Source: Warburgia ugandensis
Lineage: Eukaryota > Streptophyta > Magnoliopsida > Canellales > Canellaceae
NCBI GenBank assembly: GCA_035236585.1
Contig: CP141126.1
Location: forward strand, 9,933,001 to 9,997,000
DNA: 64,000 nucleotides
Reading direction: 5' to 3'
In this document: one piece after another, positions 37,801 to 50,076 of the stretch
Layout of the letters: every line of letters begins with the position of its first letter
Position numbering within the stretch: the stretch's first letter is position 1
The notes under the pieces: generated by a model
The model's input: only the letters and a program-made list of their open reading frames with translations
Databases searched by the model: none
What the model was told of the DNA's origin: nothing
Program-made: the position numbers and the translations under genes

Positions 37801-40800
37801 CCTGTCACTGCATCCGCTTTTTGATGAAGAGGCCCATCATTTGTGTTTGTGAAAGCAAGAAATTATCTAAAGTATAAGCTTTAGAAATGGGCTACTTGAG
37901 TCATCGATCATGTTTACCCATTTTTCACTGGAAGATAGGAAAAGCATGGGTTTATGTCATTCAACTTAATGTCAGATGTAGACTTAAGTTGATAAACCTT
38001 GTAGCCAACGAGAATGTTTATTAGCATGTAGATATCCCATCCACCATTGCACCAGTCCCTATTTCACTTAATCGGATTTATCAAATGAAATAACTTCATT
38101 TGATTTTTGTATTTCACCAATTAAAGAGGTTAGCTTAGTGATAATCAAGATCCGTTTGACCATTATGTTTTACATGGAACTGAGTTCTTGACATAATCTG
38201 TTGCTTGGTGTTACTGCTGGAAACTTCCTGGTTATTATTTGCTTTAGTGAAAGTGATCCTTATTAAATCTTGATGATCAATTTCGTATTTCCTGCTACTT
38301 GCGGCTACTAAGATACCAGTATCAAATAATAGTACGTTGCTGCTAGAAAACAACTGTAGTAGGCTGTTCTTCTTGTAAGATTACCATTGGTATTCTGTTG
38401 ACACAGTAGTAATTTTGACTTATGGAGCATTATCAGGATTCGCCAACTTGATATACCTGGAGATCAACATTTGAAGGCAATGATTCTTTTATTTTATTTT
38501 TTATTTTATCTAATCATCTTTATTGTGATGTGGAAAGTAATAAATTCAAGGAATCTTTATGAGGGGATAATGCCTTCAAGAGGAAGCTCTTGTGAAGTAG
38601 CAGAAGGGATGTGGTTATTACAGGCACAGTGGAATAAATACAAGTTGAAGAGTAACATGGAGACTGATTCGTAACTGGCTGAAAGGAAGACTGACCTCTG
38701 AGTAGGGGTACTTAAAGACGATCAATATCATGACTTGACGTGTAAAGACTACAATCCACAAACACTGAACTGTTACATTGTGAACACCACTGAATTTTAG
38801 ATTCTACAATATGATGATTGCACTTCGTGGCGCCATTTTGAGATGGTGTATGTGAACATAGGGATGCTGGTTTGTAGCATTTTGCAAACAATAGTGATAA
38901 AAAACATGAGAAGTAAATTCTTCACTCTGTTACTTCAAAGGATTTTGGTACCAGTTCCCTAATGATGTTGAACAAATGGAAAAGGTGAAGAACATGGTAA
39001 ACACATTAAGAGTAATGCTTTTCCAAGTGCAATTATTGAAGTCGTCTACTGAGAATACTAGTCGCGCAAGGTTTCTTCTCAAAAAGTAGATCCTGATATG
39101 ATGAGCAAAGTAATAAAAGAAAACAACAGATGCAAGATCCAGACTAAGAGTAATATGGGATTGGTTTATATCTCACAATGAATGAACAACTTAAAATGAG
39201 TGGAAGAGATCTTATTAATAGCAAGAATTTGTGTTTGCATGAGCTGAGAACTACAAAAAACCAAGGTTTACAAGCTTCTTTGAATAGTGGAAATACATTG
39301 AATCAGCTTGAGCAATCAGCAAAGATTGCTTTGACCGAAATGATGATTCCAGTTTGGGAACCTACATGGGAGCACAAATTTAGAGACTACTTGAACTAGT
39401 GGCTGGAGAGCAAAGATAGGTACCTGCAAAATTCTCAATGAGTACTTATTCTGAAACATCCAGAAAGAGAAAATAACTATGAACTGAAATCAATATTAAT
39501 TGGAGAATTTATTAATGCTAGTAGTCACAATGACATCTAGAAGATGAAGATCAGAAAATCAGAATGGATGAAGCATTATTGATAAATGGGAGGGAAGTCT
39601 ATCTTCGTAATAATACTAGAAGATCATGTATGCAGTGAAAAAGGACATAGTCATTGCTCATTCTTTTTACTACCCAGAATGAAAGAAGCTTTTGAAGATT
39701 TACAAAACAAGAAAATGATCAAGGAAAATGTACAAGAAAGAATTCAAGCATATGGTTCATTAGACCGCGAAAGCATTCCAATAAGATTCTGTCAGGAAGA
39801 AAACTAATATGAGTAGTAAAAGCTCTTTCGTGGAAGTTAACATTGAAAGAGTGATGACAATTTGTTGTGTAATGGGAAGAGCACCTTGACCACAAGGTAC
39901 CTATTCATGGTTCATCAGTGTTGCTAATCCTTCACAATTGCTATCTGTAGATCCATGTCTCCAAACGTTGGCCTTAGTTGTATCTTTAGGAGGTTTTTGG
40001 TTGGAAATATCATACTGGAAAGTGTTGTTGCCCTCATTACTTCTACTTTGCTTTCAACCTCAACCTCTTCCACATCCATCAGAGGAAGAATTATCTAGAA
40101 CACTTTAAATAGTTCTAAGGATTTTTTATGTCATATGTGCTGAGTTTTGGTTGAAAATAGACTTTCATGTTCCAAGAGGAGGGGCCAAAGTATTGGAGGA
40201 AGTGGGAAAAGGAGCTCAAGTAACTACTGTCGTGATGAAGACTTTATCTTTATCACGAAGGCTGCTAACTGAATATTTTCTTAATCTTTATCATGTATTG
40301 GTTGTTGCATGGCAGTAAATTTTGATAAGATAGCATTTGAGGTGATTAAGTCATAAATTTGCCACTTCTGTAAGTTTTAATGCTCAAAATTGTAGTTCTA
40401 TGCAGGTCTAAGACTATTGCTTAGGTTTTAATAATGATCTCAAAGATAAGAATTGATTGGTATCTTCTATACTTGAGCTGAACTTTGAGAGTATAGATTA
40501 GATCCATCTAAAAATATTTATTGTTCTTGTTTGTCCATACATAAGCTTCAGGATTCAATCTTATGATATACTTGTGATCTCTATGTTCTTTCTGGACTAA
40601 ATGTTCAAGGGCACAGGTACTACCACCAAGATGGTGTGGAAAAGTTGGCCTACAAGCGATTCAAGCAAATTTTGATATTCAAAAGTATGAATTTGTAGCT
40701 GAAATGGTGAATAGATGGATAAAAACTAGTCCACATAAGAAGGAAAAGGAAGGAAAAAGAAGAGGAGGATGCCATTAGGCTGGAAGAAAAGCTAGAAAAA

Positions 40801-43800
40801 CTATAATTTTAGCAGGCATGAAGATAGTAAAGAGTTGAGGGGATTAAAGGAAGTAAGGAGAAGATTGCAGTACTTTTTTTTGGGTTGTCCTGGGGAGAGA
40901 GTGGAAATATGAAAACCAGAGAGAGGAAGTAGGTTTATGGCCTGAGAGAGGGTGTTGAGTTTTTCGCAAGTGCACGGCTGTTGTAGTCTAGCTAGTGCAA
41001 GTCCGGGTCGATTCTACGGGGACTTGACTTAAAAAGGTTGGAGTTTACACAAACTTTAATTATAAGTTAACAAAAATAACATTCGAATTGATTAACCCAT
41101 GAGTACAATGTTCTGAATTTAAATAAAATTAAATACAATAATAATCCAAAGGTAGATTCCTTGTCTTAATTGTTATGTCACGCAACGAACAGGAACTCAA
41201 CTACATAGTTCAGGAGTTAATCAAGAATAAGATAAAACAAGAATAAAGACAAACATGATAATAATAATGAAGGACAAAACGGATATATTTGGAATTAAAA
41301 CAAAGAGACAATGGGCAGAAATGGAATTTAATTAAAAAAAAACTAAAGTTTCAACAGTAAAATCACTATTATTTAAATAGTAAAAATACTGTTCATGAAT
41401 AGTGCTGAAGTTACTGTTCATGAATAGTACCAGACGAAGAAAGATGTCGACGGAGAAATCGATGCAGAGAAGAAGAAGAAGAATAAGAAGGAGAAAGAAG
41501 GGGGAAAAGAAGCCAGTGGGGAAAACCTGATTTGGGTTTTCTCCTTTGGGCTGGCCGGATGCGAGGAAGAGTAGGGAGAAAAAGGAAGAAGATGGGAAAA
41601 AGGGTGTGAAAGAGGAAAACTCGACTTGGGTTTTGCCTCTTGGATGGCTGGAGACAGGGAAGAACGAAGAAGAGGAAACAAGAGGAGGAAGAGAGAGGAG
41701 AAGAAAGAAGGGAAAGTGAAACCCGGGTTGGGTTTCAACCCCTGGGCTGTCTAGTGATCAGAGGAGAGAATGGTGATGGGTGCAGATGAGGTGTGACGAG
41801 GAACAGTGGGTATGGTGCAAGCTTGAGCAGAGCTGGAGGAAAGGTTGATCTGAGCAGGGAGCGGGTTTGGCTGATTGGTGGTAAAGAGAACAGGGGAACT
41901 GGGTTTTCTGTACGGGGTTGATGATGCCGGAAGTGCTTGAAGTGCCGGGAAACAAAGATGATTCCCATGGCGTTGGAGTGGTGAAGCGATCACTGAGTGT
42001 AGCTGGCATTGAGTAGAAGATGGGTAGAAGCTTGGTGCTGTGCGAGCGACGGGAGAGAGGGAGATTGAGATGACGCAAGTGAGGATATGAGGGAGAGAGA
42101 GGGCTGGGGTTGAAGGAAAAAGCTTTTTTTTTTCTTCTAATCTCGTCGGGTGTTGGGTATTGGGGCCGGAGAGAAAAGGGGTTGTTGGGCTTGTTGGGTG
42201 TGATGGAGAAGCAGGGAAAGCAGGAAAAGAGGGTAGGAGGAAGAGGGGGATGGTGACAACAGAGAGAGATAAGGATGAGCGACAGAGAAAGAGAGGAGCG
42301 TGAGAAGGAAGAGAAGAGAATAGAGAGAGAGGGAAAGAGATGTGCAAGCTGGATTGAGAGGCGGAGAGGAACACTCCTTCCGCCTCTCTCCGTCAAAGGG
42401 AAAAGAGAGTGACCTTTTTTTGGTGAAAACACACTTATATGAAGAGTGGTCGATCATGGCAGCCAACTCCTTGTCTCCCACTCAAGCTGCCTTCTCCTTC
42501 TAACATGGCTTTGTGTTGCCCACCTATGGCCGGCCCACTTTCGTCAAAGATGAGATCCATTATTTAACATCTTTAAAGCTTCCTTGTAAGGTGGGGTCCA
42601 CGCCTTTGATGATCTGATCCGATCAAGTCCATCTGGACTGTTCAAATTACTTTGATTATCTGCAAAACAAAATATAAAATTATGATTATCTAACTATGCA
42701 CCTAATTAGCTATAATGATCATCTGATCGTTAACTTTTTTGAATTAATGGTCAGATGATCGATTAGAGCTAAAATTAACTTAAAATTACTTAATTAAATA
42801 ATCTAATAAAACGTTAATTTAAGGTTATTTTAGGCAAAATTAAACACCCAATAGAGGGGGAGTACCAATTTGTATGATTTGATGTGGTCAGTCACAAGGC
42901 TTTTAACTATGAGGTGATTATGGATCTATTGGTGGACATCACTGTGTCATCTCAGTGGAATTGCCATATAGTTGGTCCATATATTTCTCGTTCTTAGTCC
43001 ATGTTGGGTGCCTGATGTTCCTATGTGATTGTTTTTGTTAGTTTCTTTGTGCGACTGCTGAGCCTCTCTCTCTCTCCAAGGAGAAATTCCTTACACCATT
43101 CAAAAGAAACACTAGGGTTATAACAAGGGGATCAAGTAGGAACAGCTCTCACCACAGGACAAGAAGATCAAAGTTTCTTGTATGTTCTTCTCACTCTTCC
43201 AACCGCCTCCTGTTTCCTTGCCTTAATAAATTATTTAAACCTTTCAAACAAACACTAGGAACAACTCTCACCACATGACGAGCTTGCTCTATCAACCCGC
43301 CTCTCTCTGTTCCTTATCTTAATAAATTATTTATACTTTTCAGAACAAACACTATGGTTATGTCTGGATTAAGTAGAAAATGGTCTCACCACATGACAAG
43401 AAGATCAAGCTCCTTGTCTGATCTCCTCACTCTACCAATCATTTACATCTTTACTGATTTACATCCAAGCATAAAGTGCATGTAGCTTTGATTTTATTGC
43501 CCTGCATATGGTACAATGATGATGTTGCTGTATGGATTATCCATGCAGATCAACTCAATATCATGTCCGTGCCTCTCTATAATAGTTTCTTTGAAGTTTC
43601 AATGAAGCAAAACATCTGTATCACAATTTCTGTTTACAAGCTTTCAGATTAAGAAGATAGTTTTAGTAACATATATATTCCATAGTTGACATTTGATTTG
43701 GCGATGCATTCTGAGCTAGCTCTATATATATATAACTAATTCTACATCTTCCAGAGGGACACTACCGGTTTGACTGCTGAGAACAAGGAACTCAAATTTC

Positions 43801-44504
43801 GTTTGCAGGCTATGGAGCAGCAGGCACATTTGCGTGATGGTATGTTTTCAAGAGGGTTGTTTGCCAATCATTTGCTTTAGTTCCACAGTTACTTTCTAGA
43901 TCACTTGTTGCCTCTATTGTGAATAAGTTCCTTGACAAATGGGAGTAGAAGAAGAAAATGTGCAGGTAGATACCCCAACTCATAATGAGCAAATTTTAGA
44001 TGCGCTTAGTATGCAGTCATTTGCTGTAGCATGGACCAATATCCCATTGCCTTATTAATAGTCAAATACTGTCATTTGTGGATTAATTGTCTTAGTCATG
44101 GGTCATGGATCATGACTAGAATAATAACACTATCATTAGGAATTTTCTTGTACTCGTGTTGGACCGTAAACAACTTTGAATGAGAACGTGCTATGCACTT
44201 GAATTTGAATGTCAGTTTTTGTGTTTAAACAGCTTTGAATGAGGCATTGAGGGAAGAAGTGCAGCGTCTTAAGATAGCAACTGGCCAAGTTCAAGCTGTC
44301 AATAGCAATTTCTTCAACCGGGGGCTACAGCAGTCGGCTTCACCATTTTTCTCTCACTCGCAGCAGCAGCAGCAACTGCATCATTTAGGTGGTCATCAAA
44401 ACCAGCAGCTCCATATGTCTCACACATCTCCAAGTGGCCAGCCTCTTGGAGGACCCTCCCAAGGGTCTATGGATTACATCAGTGGCTCTAATAATCGGAT
44501 GTAG
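34824..44504 (+). CDS. Group I bZIP transcription factor (VIP1/bZIP29/PosF21-like)
   Basis: Coding exons 34824-35401, 36076-36208, 43755-43839 and 44233-44504 join in phase to give 355 residues. The basic region (about 193-208) reads [15 protein letters not shown]. It has Lys at the N-x7-R/K position (N197, K205), the hallmark of plant group I; '[23 protein letters not shown]'-type sequence precedes it. The zipper follows through '[20 protein letters not shown]' and '[16 protein letters not shown]', then a Gln/His-rich tail. Three 14-3-3-type sites are visible: HRRAQS (36-41), HCRSMS (109-114) and HRHSNS (149-154). In VIP1 and relatives such sites keep the phosphorylated protein in the cytoplasm until hypo-osmotic or mechanical stress. 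Homodimer/heterodimer binding to AGCTG-like elements is family knowledge. Intron 2 is about 7.5 kb and interrupts the zipper coding region. Confidence 0.95.
36849..38400. other. bZIP intron 2, first part: unassigned DNA
   Basis: Starts with a 'tgtgacaccccagg' word and AT-rich sequence; a GA-rich run occurs near 37440. Nothing can be assigned to a gene or element family with confidence. Confidence 0.4.
38400..40950 (+). other. bZIP intron 2, middle: unidentified, faintly coding-like AT-rich region
   Basis: Several plus-strand frames of 60-75 residues (39178-39399, 39586-39807) are separated by stops and have a plausible mixed composition ('[18 protein letters not shown]', '[18 protein letters not shown]'). 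I do not recognise any domain. It may be a decayed mobile element or chance frames in A-rich DNA. Confidence 0.35.
40950..42860. repeat. Probable dispersed repeat in bZIP intron 2, class unassigned
   Basis: The left edge carries 'tttttcgcaagtgcacgg' and 'gtgcaagtccgggtcgattc', words I know as recurrent in intergenic repeats of many plant genomes. Then 'actgttcatgaatagt' occurs twice (about 41389 and 41415), followed by about 1 kb of extremely purine-rich plus strand (41440-42420). Long minus-strand frames in that part are Ser/Pro-rich low-complexity artefacts. Superfamily is unknown. Confidence 0.45.
42707..42771. repeat. Imperfect foldback in bZIP intron 2
   Basis: 'tagctataatgatcatctga' (42707 on) pairs in inverted orientation with 'tcagatgatcgattagagcta' (ending 42771), with a few mismatches and a loop of about six bases. 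It would form a strong hairpin in the pre-mRNA. Confidence 0.75.
43090..43445. repeat. Three diverged tandem repeats near the end of bZIP intron 2
   Basis: The words 'aacactagg/aacactatgg', 'ctctcaccaca(t/g)gac', 'aagaagatcaa' and 'cttaataaattattta' recur in order about every 95-145 bases. The copies carry length differences. Located 300-650 bases upstream of exon 3. Confidence 0.75.
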
Positions 44505-45380
44505 TGGTGCAAAAGTGCGCGAGTGTTGTTTTAGTAACAAAATTCTAGATTCGGTGGTGGAGATTCGTGAGGAGCTAACAAAGGTAACTTCCCAGATTCT
44601 GTTCATGTGTATATATGAATGATCTGTATGTATACTTTCGAGCAGTGGTTATCCAATATATGTAAAATTAGGGTCCTTTGAATCTCTATTTGCTTATACA
44701 TGTATTGTACAATGTATGTAGAATATTTTTGATAGTTTGTTTTCTCTCCATAAATCAATGTCCCACATATTTTTTACTGGAGAACAGAAAGATAACCCAC
44801 AGACAAGCCCCTGAAACGCAGGTCAGTCTAGTCTTGGGCAGCAATCGTCGCATCTCGCTGACCAGATAATTACGTTACCCATTTGTTCTGGGGAGATTGA
44901 CTTAGCATGGCTCTGAGTATCCCATTGGCGAGAGTTTTGTACTCTATAGTCCGCTCCAGTTAATGAATGGTTGATACTGTGTACATGTTCAACTTCTCAG
45001 GGAAGTTCAATGTTTGCTGACACTAGAGAGTGGATTCTGCAAATCCAGGTCTAATATTCGTTTTGTCGTTACATCTTCCCGAAAATTTTCCCTTCTGTGA
45101 ATTTCCACAATGGGTTAACAATCTGGACTAAGCCCAACTCAAATTCGTGGCCCCAGTACCATAGCTGGTGACTGCAATTCTTTTCTTGAATGGTCGATAC
45201 TCCCACTAACACACCCCCATGTTGGGTAGTGTCGAATTTGTGACCTCCACGATTCACACTCACTCGGGCCACATCGCGCACACTAGCCGGTAACAGCACT
45301 TGTGGCACGATTTTGGTTAGCAGGGCATTTGATTGCAAACTTTTGCTCTCCTCAATTTCCATTGCTAAGGGTTGAGCCAA
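44505..45380 (+). other. bZIP 3' untranslated region and flank
   Basis: After the stop codon the sequence is T-rich with no supported gene. The UTR may be spliced: 'gagctaacaaag|gtaactt' at about 44583 is a fair donor, but this is inference. Confidence 0.35.
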
Positions 45381-45383
45381 TTC

Positions 45384-45595
45384 CAATTTACACAGTATAT
45401 AAAAAGGGCAGCACCAGTGCACGAAGCTCCAGCCTATACGGGGTCAGGGGAAGGGGTGGACCACAAGAGCTTATGGTATCCAGTCTTACCTTATATTTTT
45501 ATAAGAAGCTGTTTTGACGCGTTGAACCATGACCTCAAAGTCACATGATGGCAACTTTTACCATTGCACTCTCCTTCAATTTGCACAGTATATAA
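45384..45595 (-). mobile_element. Au SINE with 19-bp target-site duplication
   Basis: Reverse-strand body 45403-45576 starts with the A-rich (complement of T) end and 'gggcagcaccagtgcacgaagc', then 'ggaaggggtggaccacaag' and 'cgttgaaccatgacctcaa'. Flanks 'caatttacacagtatataa' and 'caatttgcacagtatataa' differ once. It lies 20-30 bases from the 3' end of the neighbouring RTE LINE. Confidence 0.95.
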
Positions 45596-45614
45596 TAGTG
45601 TATATTTCAAGAAG

Positions 45615-48600
45615 AACATATCATCATTAAAATCATCATCATCAAGATCTTATCTCAATTAGGGGTCGGCCACATGAATCTTATTCTTCCATTCCTCTCT
45701 ATTAAGTACCATGGCTTCATTTAGTCCCAAAGTTTTTAAATCTTTCTTCACCACTTCTATTCACGTTCTTTTGGGCCTTTTCCTTGCCCTTTTAGAACCT
45801 TTTACTTGTATTGTCTCACTCCTTCTAACCTGTGTCGTTGTTAGTCTCCTTTGAACATGTCCAAACCATCTAAGTCTAATCTCCTTCATCTTGTTACTTA
45901 TTAGTGCTACCCCTAAATTTTCTCTTATATTTTCATTTCTAATTTTATCATTTCTTATCTTACCACTCATACATCTCAACATCCTCATTTCTGCGATGCT
46001 TATCCTATGAGCATGATGTTCTTTAATTGCCCAACACTCTGATCCATAGAGCATGGTTGGCCTTATGGCCATTCTATAGAATTTTCCTTTTAGTTTGAGT
46101 GGCACCCGCCGATCATACAAAACTCCATATGCACATCTCTATTTGTTCTAACTCGCTTGGATTCTCTGGGTAACCTCCCTCTCAATCTCTCCATTCTTAT
46201 AAATCATTGATCCTAAGTACCGAAAGTGGTCTTTTATGGAGACTTCTTGGTTATCAATCTTGACTGGTGTTCCATTCCTACTCCTTTCCTTGCTAAAATT
46301 GCATTCCATATATTCTGTCTTAGTTCGGCTAATTTTAAATCCTTTAGATTTTAATGCTTCTCTCCATAACTCTAGCTTTATATTTACACCTTTCATTGTC
46401 TTATCAAGTAAGATTATATCATCTGCAAATAACATGCACTAGAGAATCTCCTTATGCATATGTTTTGTTAACTCATCCAAAACCAATGTGAAAAGGTATG
46501 TGCTCAATGCTTATATACCCCTGCGAAACCCATTTATCGCCCAATACCTTTCATATTAACTCTCTATGAACTCTATCATAAGCTTTTTCTAAGTCGATAA
46601 AGACTATGTGGAGGTCTTGCCTCCTCTCCTTATATTTCTCTATTAATTGTCTTAGTAAAAAAATAGCTTCCATGGTAGACCTTTCAGGCATGAAACCAAA
46701 CTGATTATCCGATACACTTATTTCATGTGGTAGCCTCTTCTCAATCCCTCTTTTAAAAAGTTTCATAGTGTGGCTCATAAATTTGATCTCTCGATAATTA
46801 GTGCAGCTCTATATGTCTTCTTTATTCTTATAAATTGGTACAATAGAGCTTTTCCTCTACTCATTAGGCATTTTCTTTAATTTTATAATCTTATTAAACA
46901 ACTTGGTTAACCAAATCACCCCAATATCTCCCATATGCTTCCAAATCTCTATTGGTATACCATCAGGCCCTATGGCCTTTACTGATTTTATCTTTTTCAA
47001 GGCCTCTTTCACTTCATGTAATCTAATCCTATGTTCATATGTATAATATCCAATGTTATTTAGATTTATGGTATTTTCAATCCCTATATTCTCAGAGCCA
47101 TTGTCATTTAGCAAATTTTGAAAGTATGCTTCCCACTTTTGTTTGATCTTATTATCTTTGACTAATACCTTTTGATCATCTCTTCTAATATACCTAACAT
47201 GATCTAAGTCCTTACCCTTATGTTCTCTTACTTTTACAAGTTTAAACACATCTTTCTCACATTCTCTTGTTCCTAGTTTATTATAGAGCGCATCATATGC
47301 TTTAAGTTTAGCCTCACAATTCTCTTAGCAACCTTTTTAGCAATTTTATATTATTCATAGTTTTCATTATTTCTAGTCTTCTGTCATGCTTTAAAACACA
47401 TCCATTTTTCTTTAATAACTTTTTCCACTATTTCACTTCACCACCATATTTTCTTTACTAATTGCCTTTTATCTTTAGATACTTCTAAGACATCTTTTGC
47501 CACTTTTTTAATGGACTCAGCAATATTAATCCACATGATATGTACTTCTATTTTATAGTTTTAATTTTCTTCTACCATTAACTTATTTGTGAATGAGGTT
47601 ACTTTCTCTCCTTTTAAGTTTCACCACTTAATTTGTGGGTACCTATTAAGTTCATTTATTTTCTTTCAGTTTTTTATATAAATATCCATAACCATTAACC
47701 TATGTTGTGAGGTTAAACTCTCATCGAGTATCACCTTACAATCCTTACACATAGATTGTTCATTATTCCTAAGTAGAAAAAAGTCTATTTGGCTTTTATG
47801 AAGTCCACTTTTAAAAGTTATTAAGTGTTCATCCTTCTTCTTAAAGAGTGTATTTACAATGGCCAAGTTATATGACAAAGCAAAATCAAGGATATTCTCC
47901 CCCATTGCATTTCGTTGACCTATACTATACCTTCTGTGTATTCTATCATATCTTTTTTTTTCTTTTCCTACATGATCATTTAAGTCTGCTCCTATAAATA
48001 TCTCCTCAGTGTTGGGATTTTTTTGCATGACTCCGTCCATATCTTTCCAAAATCGTCTCTTGATTATATCTTGTAACTCTACTTGTAGTGAGTATGCACT
48101 TACAACATTTATAATCTGCTCTCCTAGAACAAGTTTTATTATTATAATTCTATCACTGATTCTTTTAACGTCCACAACTTTATCTTTTAATTCTTTATCT
48201 ATTATTATTCATATTCTATTTCTGTTTTTATCCTTTCATACATATCATAATTTATACCCATCTATTTCTCTAACTTTAGCCCCTTTTCCACTTGTTTTCT
48301 TAGATACAAGCGAGGTTGACTCTCCTACGTTTTATCACATCTATTAACTCCAAATTCTTATCTGCCAATGTCCCTATTTTCCATGTGACGATACAAATCT
48401 TATGCTCTAGAGATATCCTATTTATTGTTACCTTTCTCGACCTCCATAACATGAACCCATGTCCACTTTTCACTGCACCTGGGTTCTGATGTAGTGCGTC
48501 GCTTCCGAGGGGATGCTCTAACAACCCTTGCATATTTTTCACTGCACCCCAGGATTCGATGCAGTGTGTCGCTTATGAGGAACGCCCTAACTTGAGAGAA

Positions 48601-48640
48601 TGTCATTTTTCGATTCATGTCATGTTAGGGTTGCCATAGT
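45615..48640 (-). mobile_element. RTE-clade LINE, nearly full length, degraded
   Basis: Reading on the minus strand: leader with two copies of a roughly 70-bp repeat (48440-48600), then the start of the APE endonuclease (VTWKIGTLADKNLELIDV), more endonuclease (GADLNDHVGKEKKRYDR; SQIDFFLLRN; 'LTSQHRLMVMDI') at 48175-47666, and reverse transcriptase 47249-46148. That stretch holds the 'GPDGIPIEIWK' word, motif A IDLEKAYDRVH and catalytic FADD (MLFADDIILL at about 46435). A C-terminal 'MRMLRCMSGKIRNDKIRNE' ... 'LRWFGHVQRR' follows (46120-45761), and a (GAT)-rich tail (complement at 45619-45645). The catalytic motifs are kept but at least several stops or shifts split the frame. Better preserved than the copy in the ATG13 intron. 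Confidence 0.93.
48440..48600 (-). repeat. Two tandem repeats in the RTE leader
   Basis: 'cactgcacct/cccc', 'gatgtagtgcgtcgctt / gatgcagtgtgtcgctt' and the following 'gaggggatgctctaac / gaggaacgccctaac' occur twice with a period of about 70 bases. The same arrangement can be traced, more decayed, in the RTE copy at 5146-5300. Confidence 0.8.
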
Positions 48641-49035
48641 TTTAAAAAGTTGAAGATGATTTTCATTTCTTCCGTACAAACTAATATACAAATGCATATT
48701 CATTTGTAAGCAAAAAAAAAATAACAAAATCATCTTCAACTTAACCCTTGTCAGCAAATACCTGACGCAAAGGTTGTCACATTTTAAGAAGCTAGAGATG
48801 ATTTTCATTTCTTCCTCGCAAACTAATATACAAATGCATATTCATTTGTAAAGAAGAAGAGCCTTGGTGCAGCGGTAAAAGTTATCGTCATGTGACCTTG
48901 TGGTCCGCCTCTTCCCCAGACCCTGCATAGGCAGGAGCTTCGTGCACTGGGGCTGCGCTTTTTGTATTCATTTGTAAGAAAGAAATAACAAAATCATCTT
49001 TAACTTCTCCCTTGCTAGCTAGCACCTGACGCAAG
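48639..49035. repeat. Tandem duplication of about 143 bp, second copy split by a SINE
   Basis: 'gatgattttcatttcttcc' ... 'aaactaatatacaaatgc' ... 'caaaatcatcttcaactt' ... 'cacctgacgcaa'-type text appears at 48652-48775 and again from 48796 to about 49032. The second copy is interrupted by an Au SINE (48856-48964). The first copy begins at the 5' edge of the RTE LINE. Confidence 0.85.
48839..48980 (+). mobile_element. Au SINE with internal deletion and target-site duplication
   Basis: Body about 48856-48964: head 'agccttggtgcagcggtaaaag' through 'gtcatgtgacctt' joins directly to 'gtggtccgcctcttcc' and the 3' end 'gcttcgtgcactggggctgc'. The box B region and middle are missing, so this copy cannot be transcribed by Pol III on its own. 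Flanks share 'tattcatttgtaa(a)gaa'. Confidence 0.92.
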
Positions 49036-49039
49036 ATCC

Positions 49040-50060
49040 TCCTCATTTTTCATCTAGGCTTGGGACCGGCATTGGCAGAATTCTCGAGGGTAGGAGGCAT
49101 GGGGCATACTATGGTCAATGATCCAGACCATATGTCCCATGGGACGATCCTTAATTTCTGGATTTGTGTTGACAAATACTGAAAAGTGTAGCCCCTTTGT
49201 TTTGCAGCGGCCAATTCAAAAGGTCCGAAATTCTGTGAGACGCCAGATGTGTCTGGGCAGTTAATAACACTGGTTCCACTTGTGCACTTGGCCAATACAC
49301 ACCCATGATCTAACTGCCCGTTATATGATGGATGTGCATGTTTTGTAATGCAAACATAAATGGCTAGAAATACAAAGGGAGCTCATTCGGTCAATGATCA
49401 GAACCATTGGTCTGCCAAGCCTTTTTAATTGGTACACATTGTCCCTCATTGGACGATTCCAAGACTTGGCGATCCATCGACTTTGGAGTATGGCCATTTA
49501 TAAGCACTGTCTTTTCCTAGCTTTAGGAACTGGAGATTAACTAGGAGGCTAAAACACTAATACGGTCCATCCAATAATTTGCCTTGCATATTCTTCCAAA
49601 GGTAAATATTTGCATCCATTATCAAATCAACAGTAGGCCTACCAAATGCACCGTACTAATGATGCTGAAATGATATGGTCCGGATGAGGAGTATCTCATC
49701 ATACCTTGTGCACATGAAAGCTGAGGTCGGACCCAAGATGATCTAGAAGTTGAGAATTACGACAGACCACCGTCGTATGTCAACCTTCCATCTGATAGTA
49801 TTGCTTTCAAGAATTCGATACGTTCCACTCTGTTTTTAAGAGGAAATTTCCAATACTTGCAGCTTGTCTTGCTTGGTTGGCTTTACCTCTCAACTGCAAA
49901 GACAAAATTCTAGCCCATTAGGTATAGGAGTTGCCTCTTGGATCATAATCATATTAGAAACCAATAAGAACAAGCAAACAACAAGAAGGGAGATTTCCCC
50001 TATGCCACCTTCTTGTCTGTGAATCCGCAAGCCACAGATACCTGCGACAAACCAAACACA
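49040..50060. other. Intergenic DNA upstream of the P450, nothing recognised
   Basis: No supported gene or named repeat. Frames on both strands are short and lack domain resemblance. Confidence 0.5.
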
Positions 50061-50066
50061 GATTCC

Positions 50067-50076
50067 TTATATAAAA
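50067..50076 (+). promoter_or_regulatory. Candidate TATA box of the P450 gene
   Basis: 'ttatataaaa' lies about 220 bases upstream of the P450 start codon. If used, the leader would be about 190 bases. Motif and spacing only. Confidence 0.45.

Noticed and set aside
41418-42481. Long overlapping minus-strand open frames of up to 224 residues
   Set aside because: Two to three overlapping frames are open at once, and all encode Ser/Pro/Leu/Phe-rich low-complexity text. This is the expected result of an almost pure purine plus strand, not of a gene.
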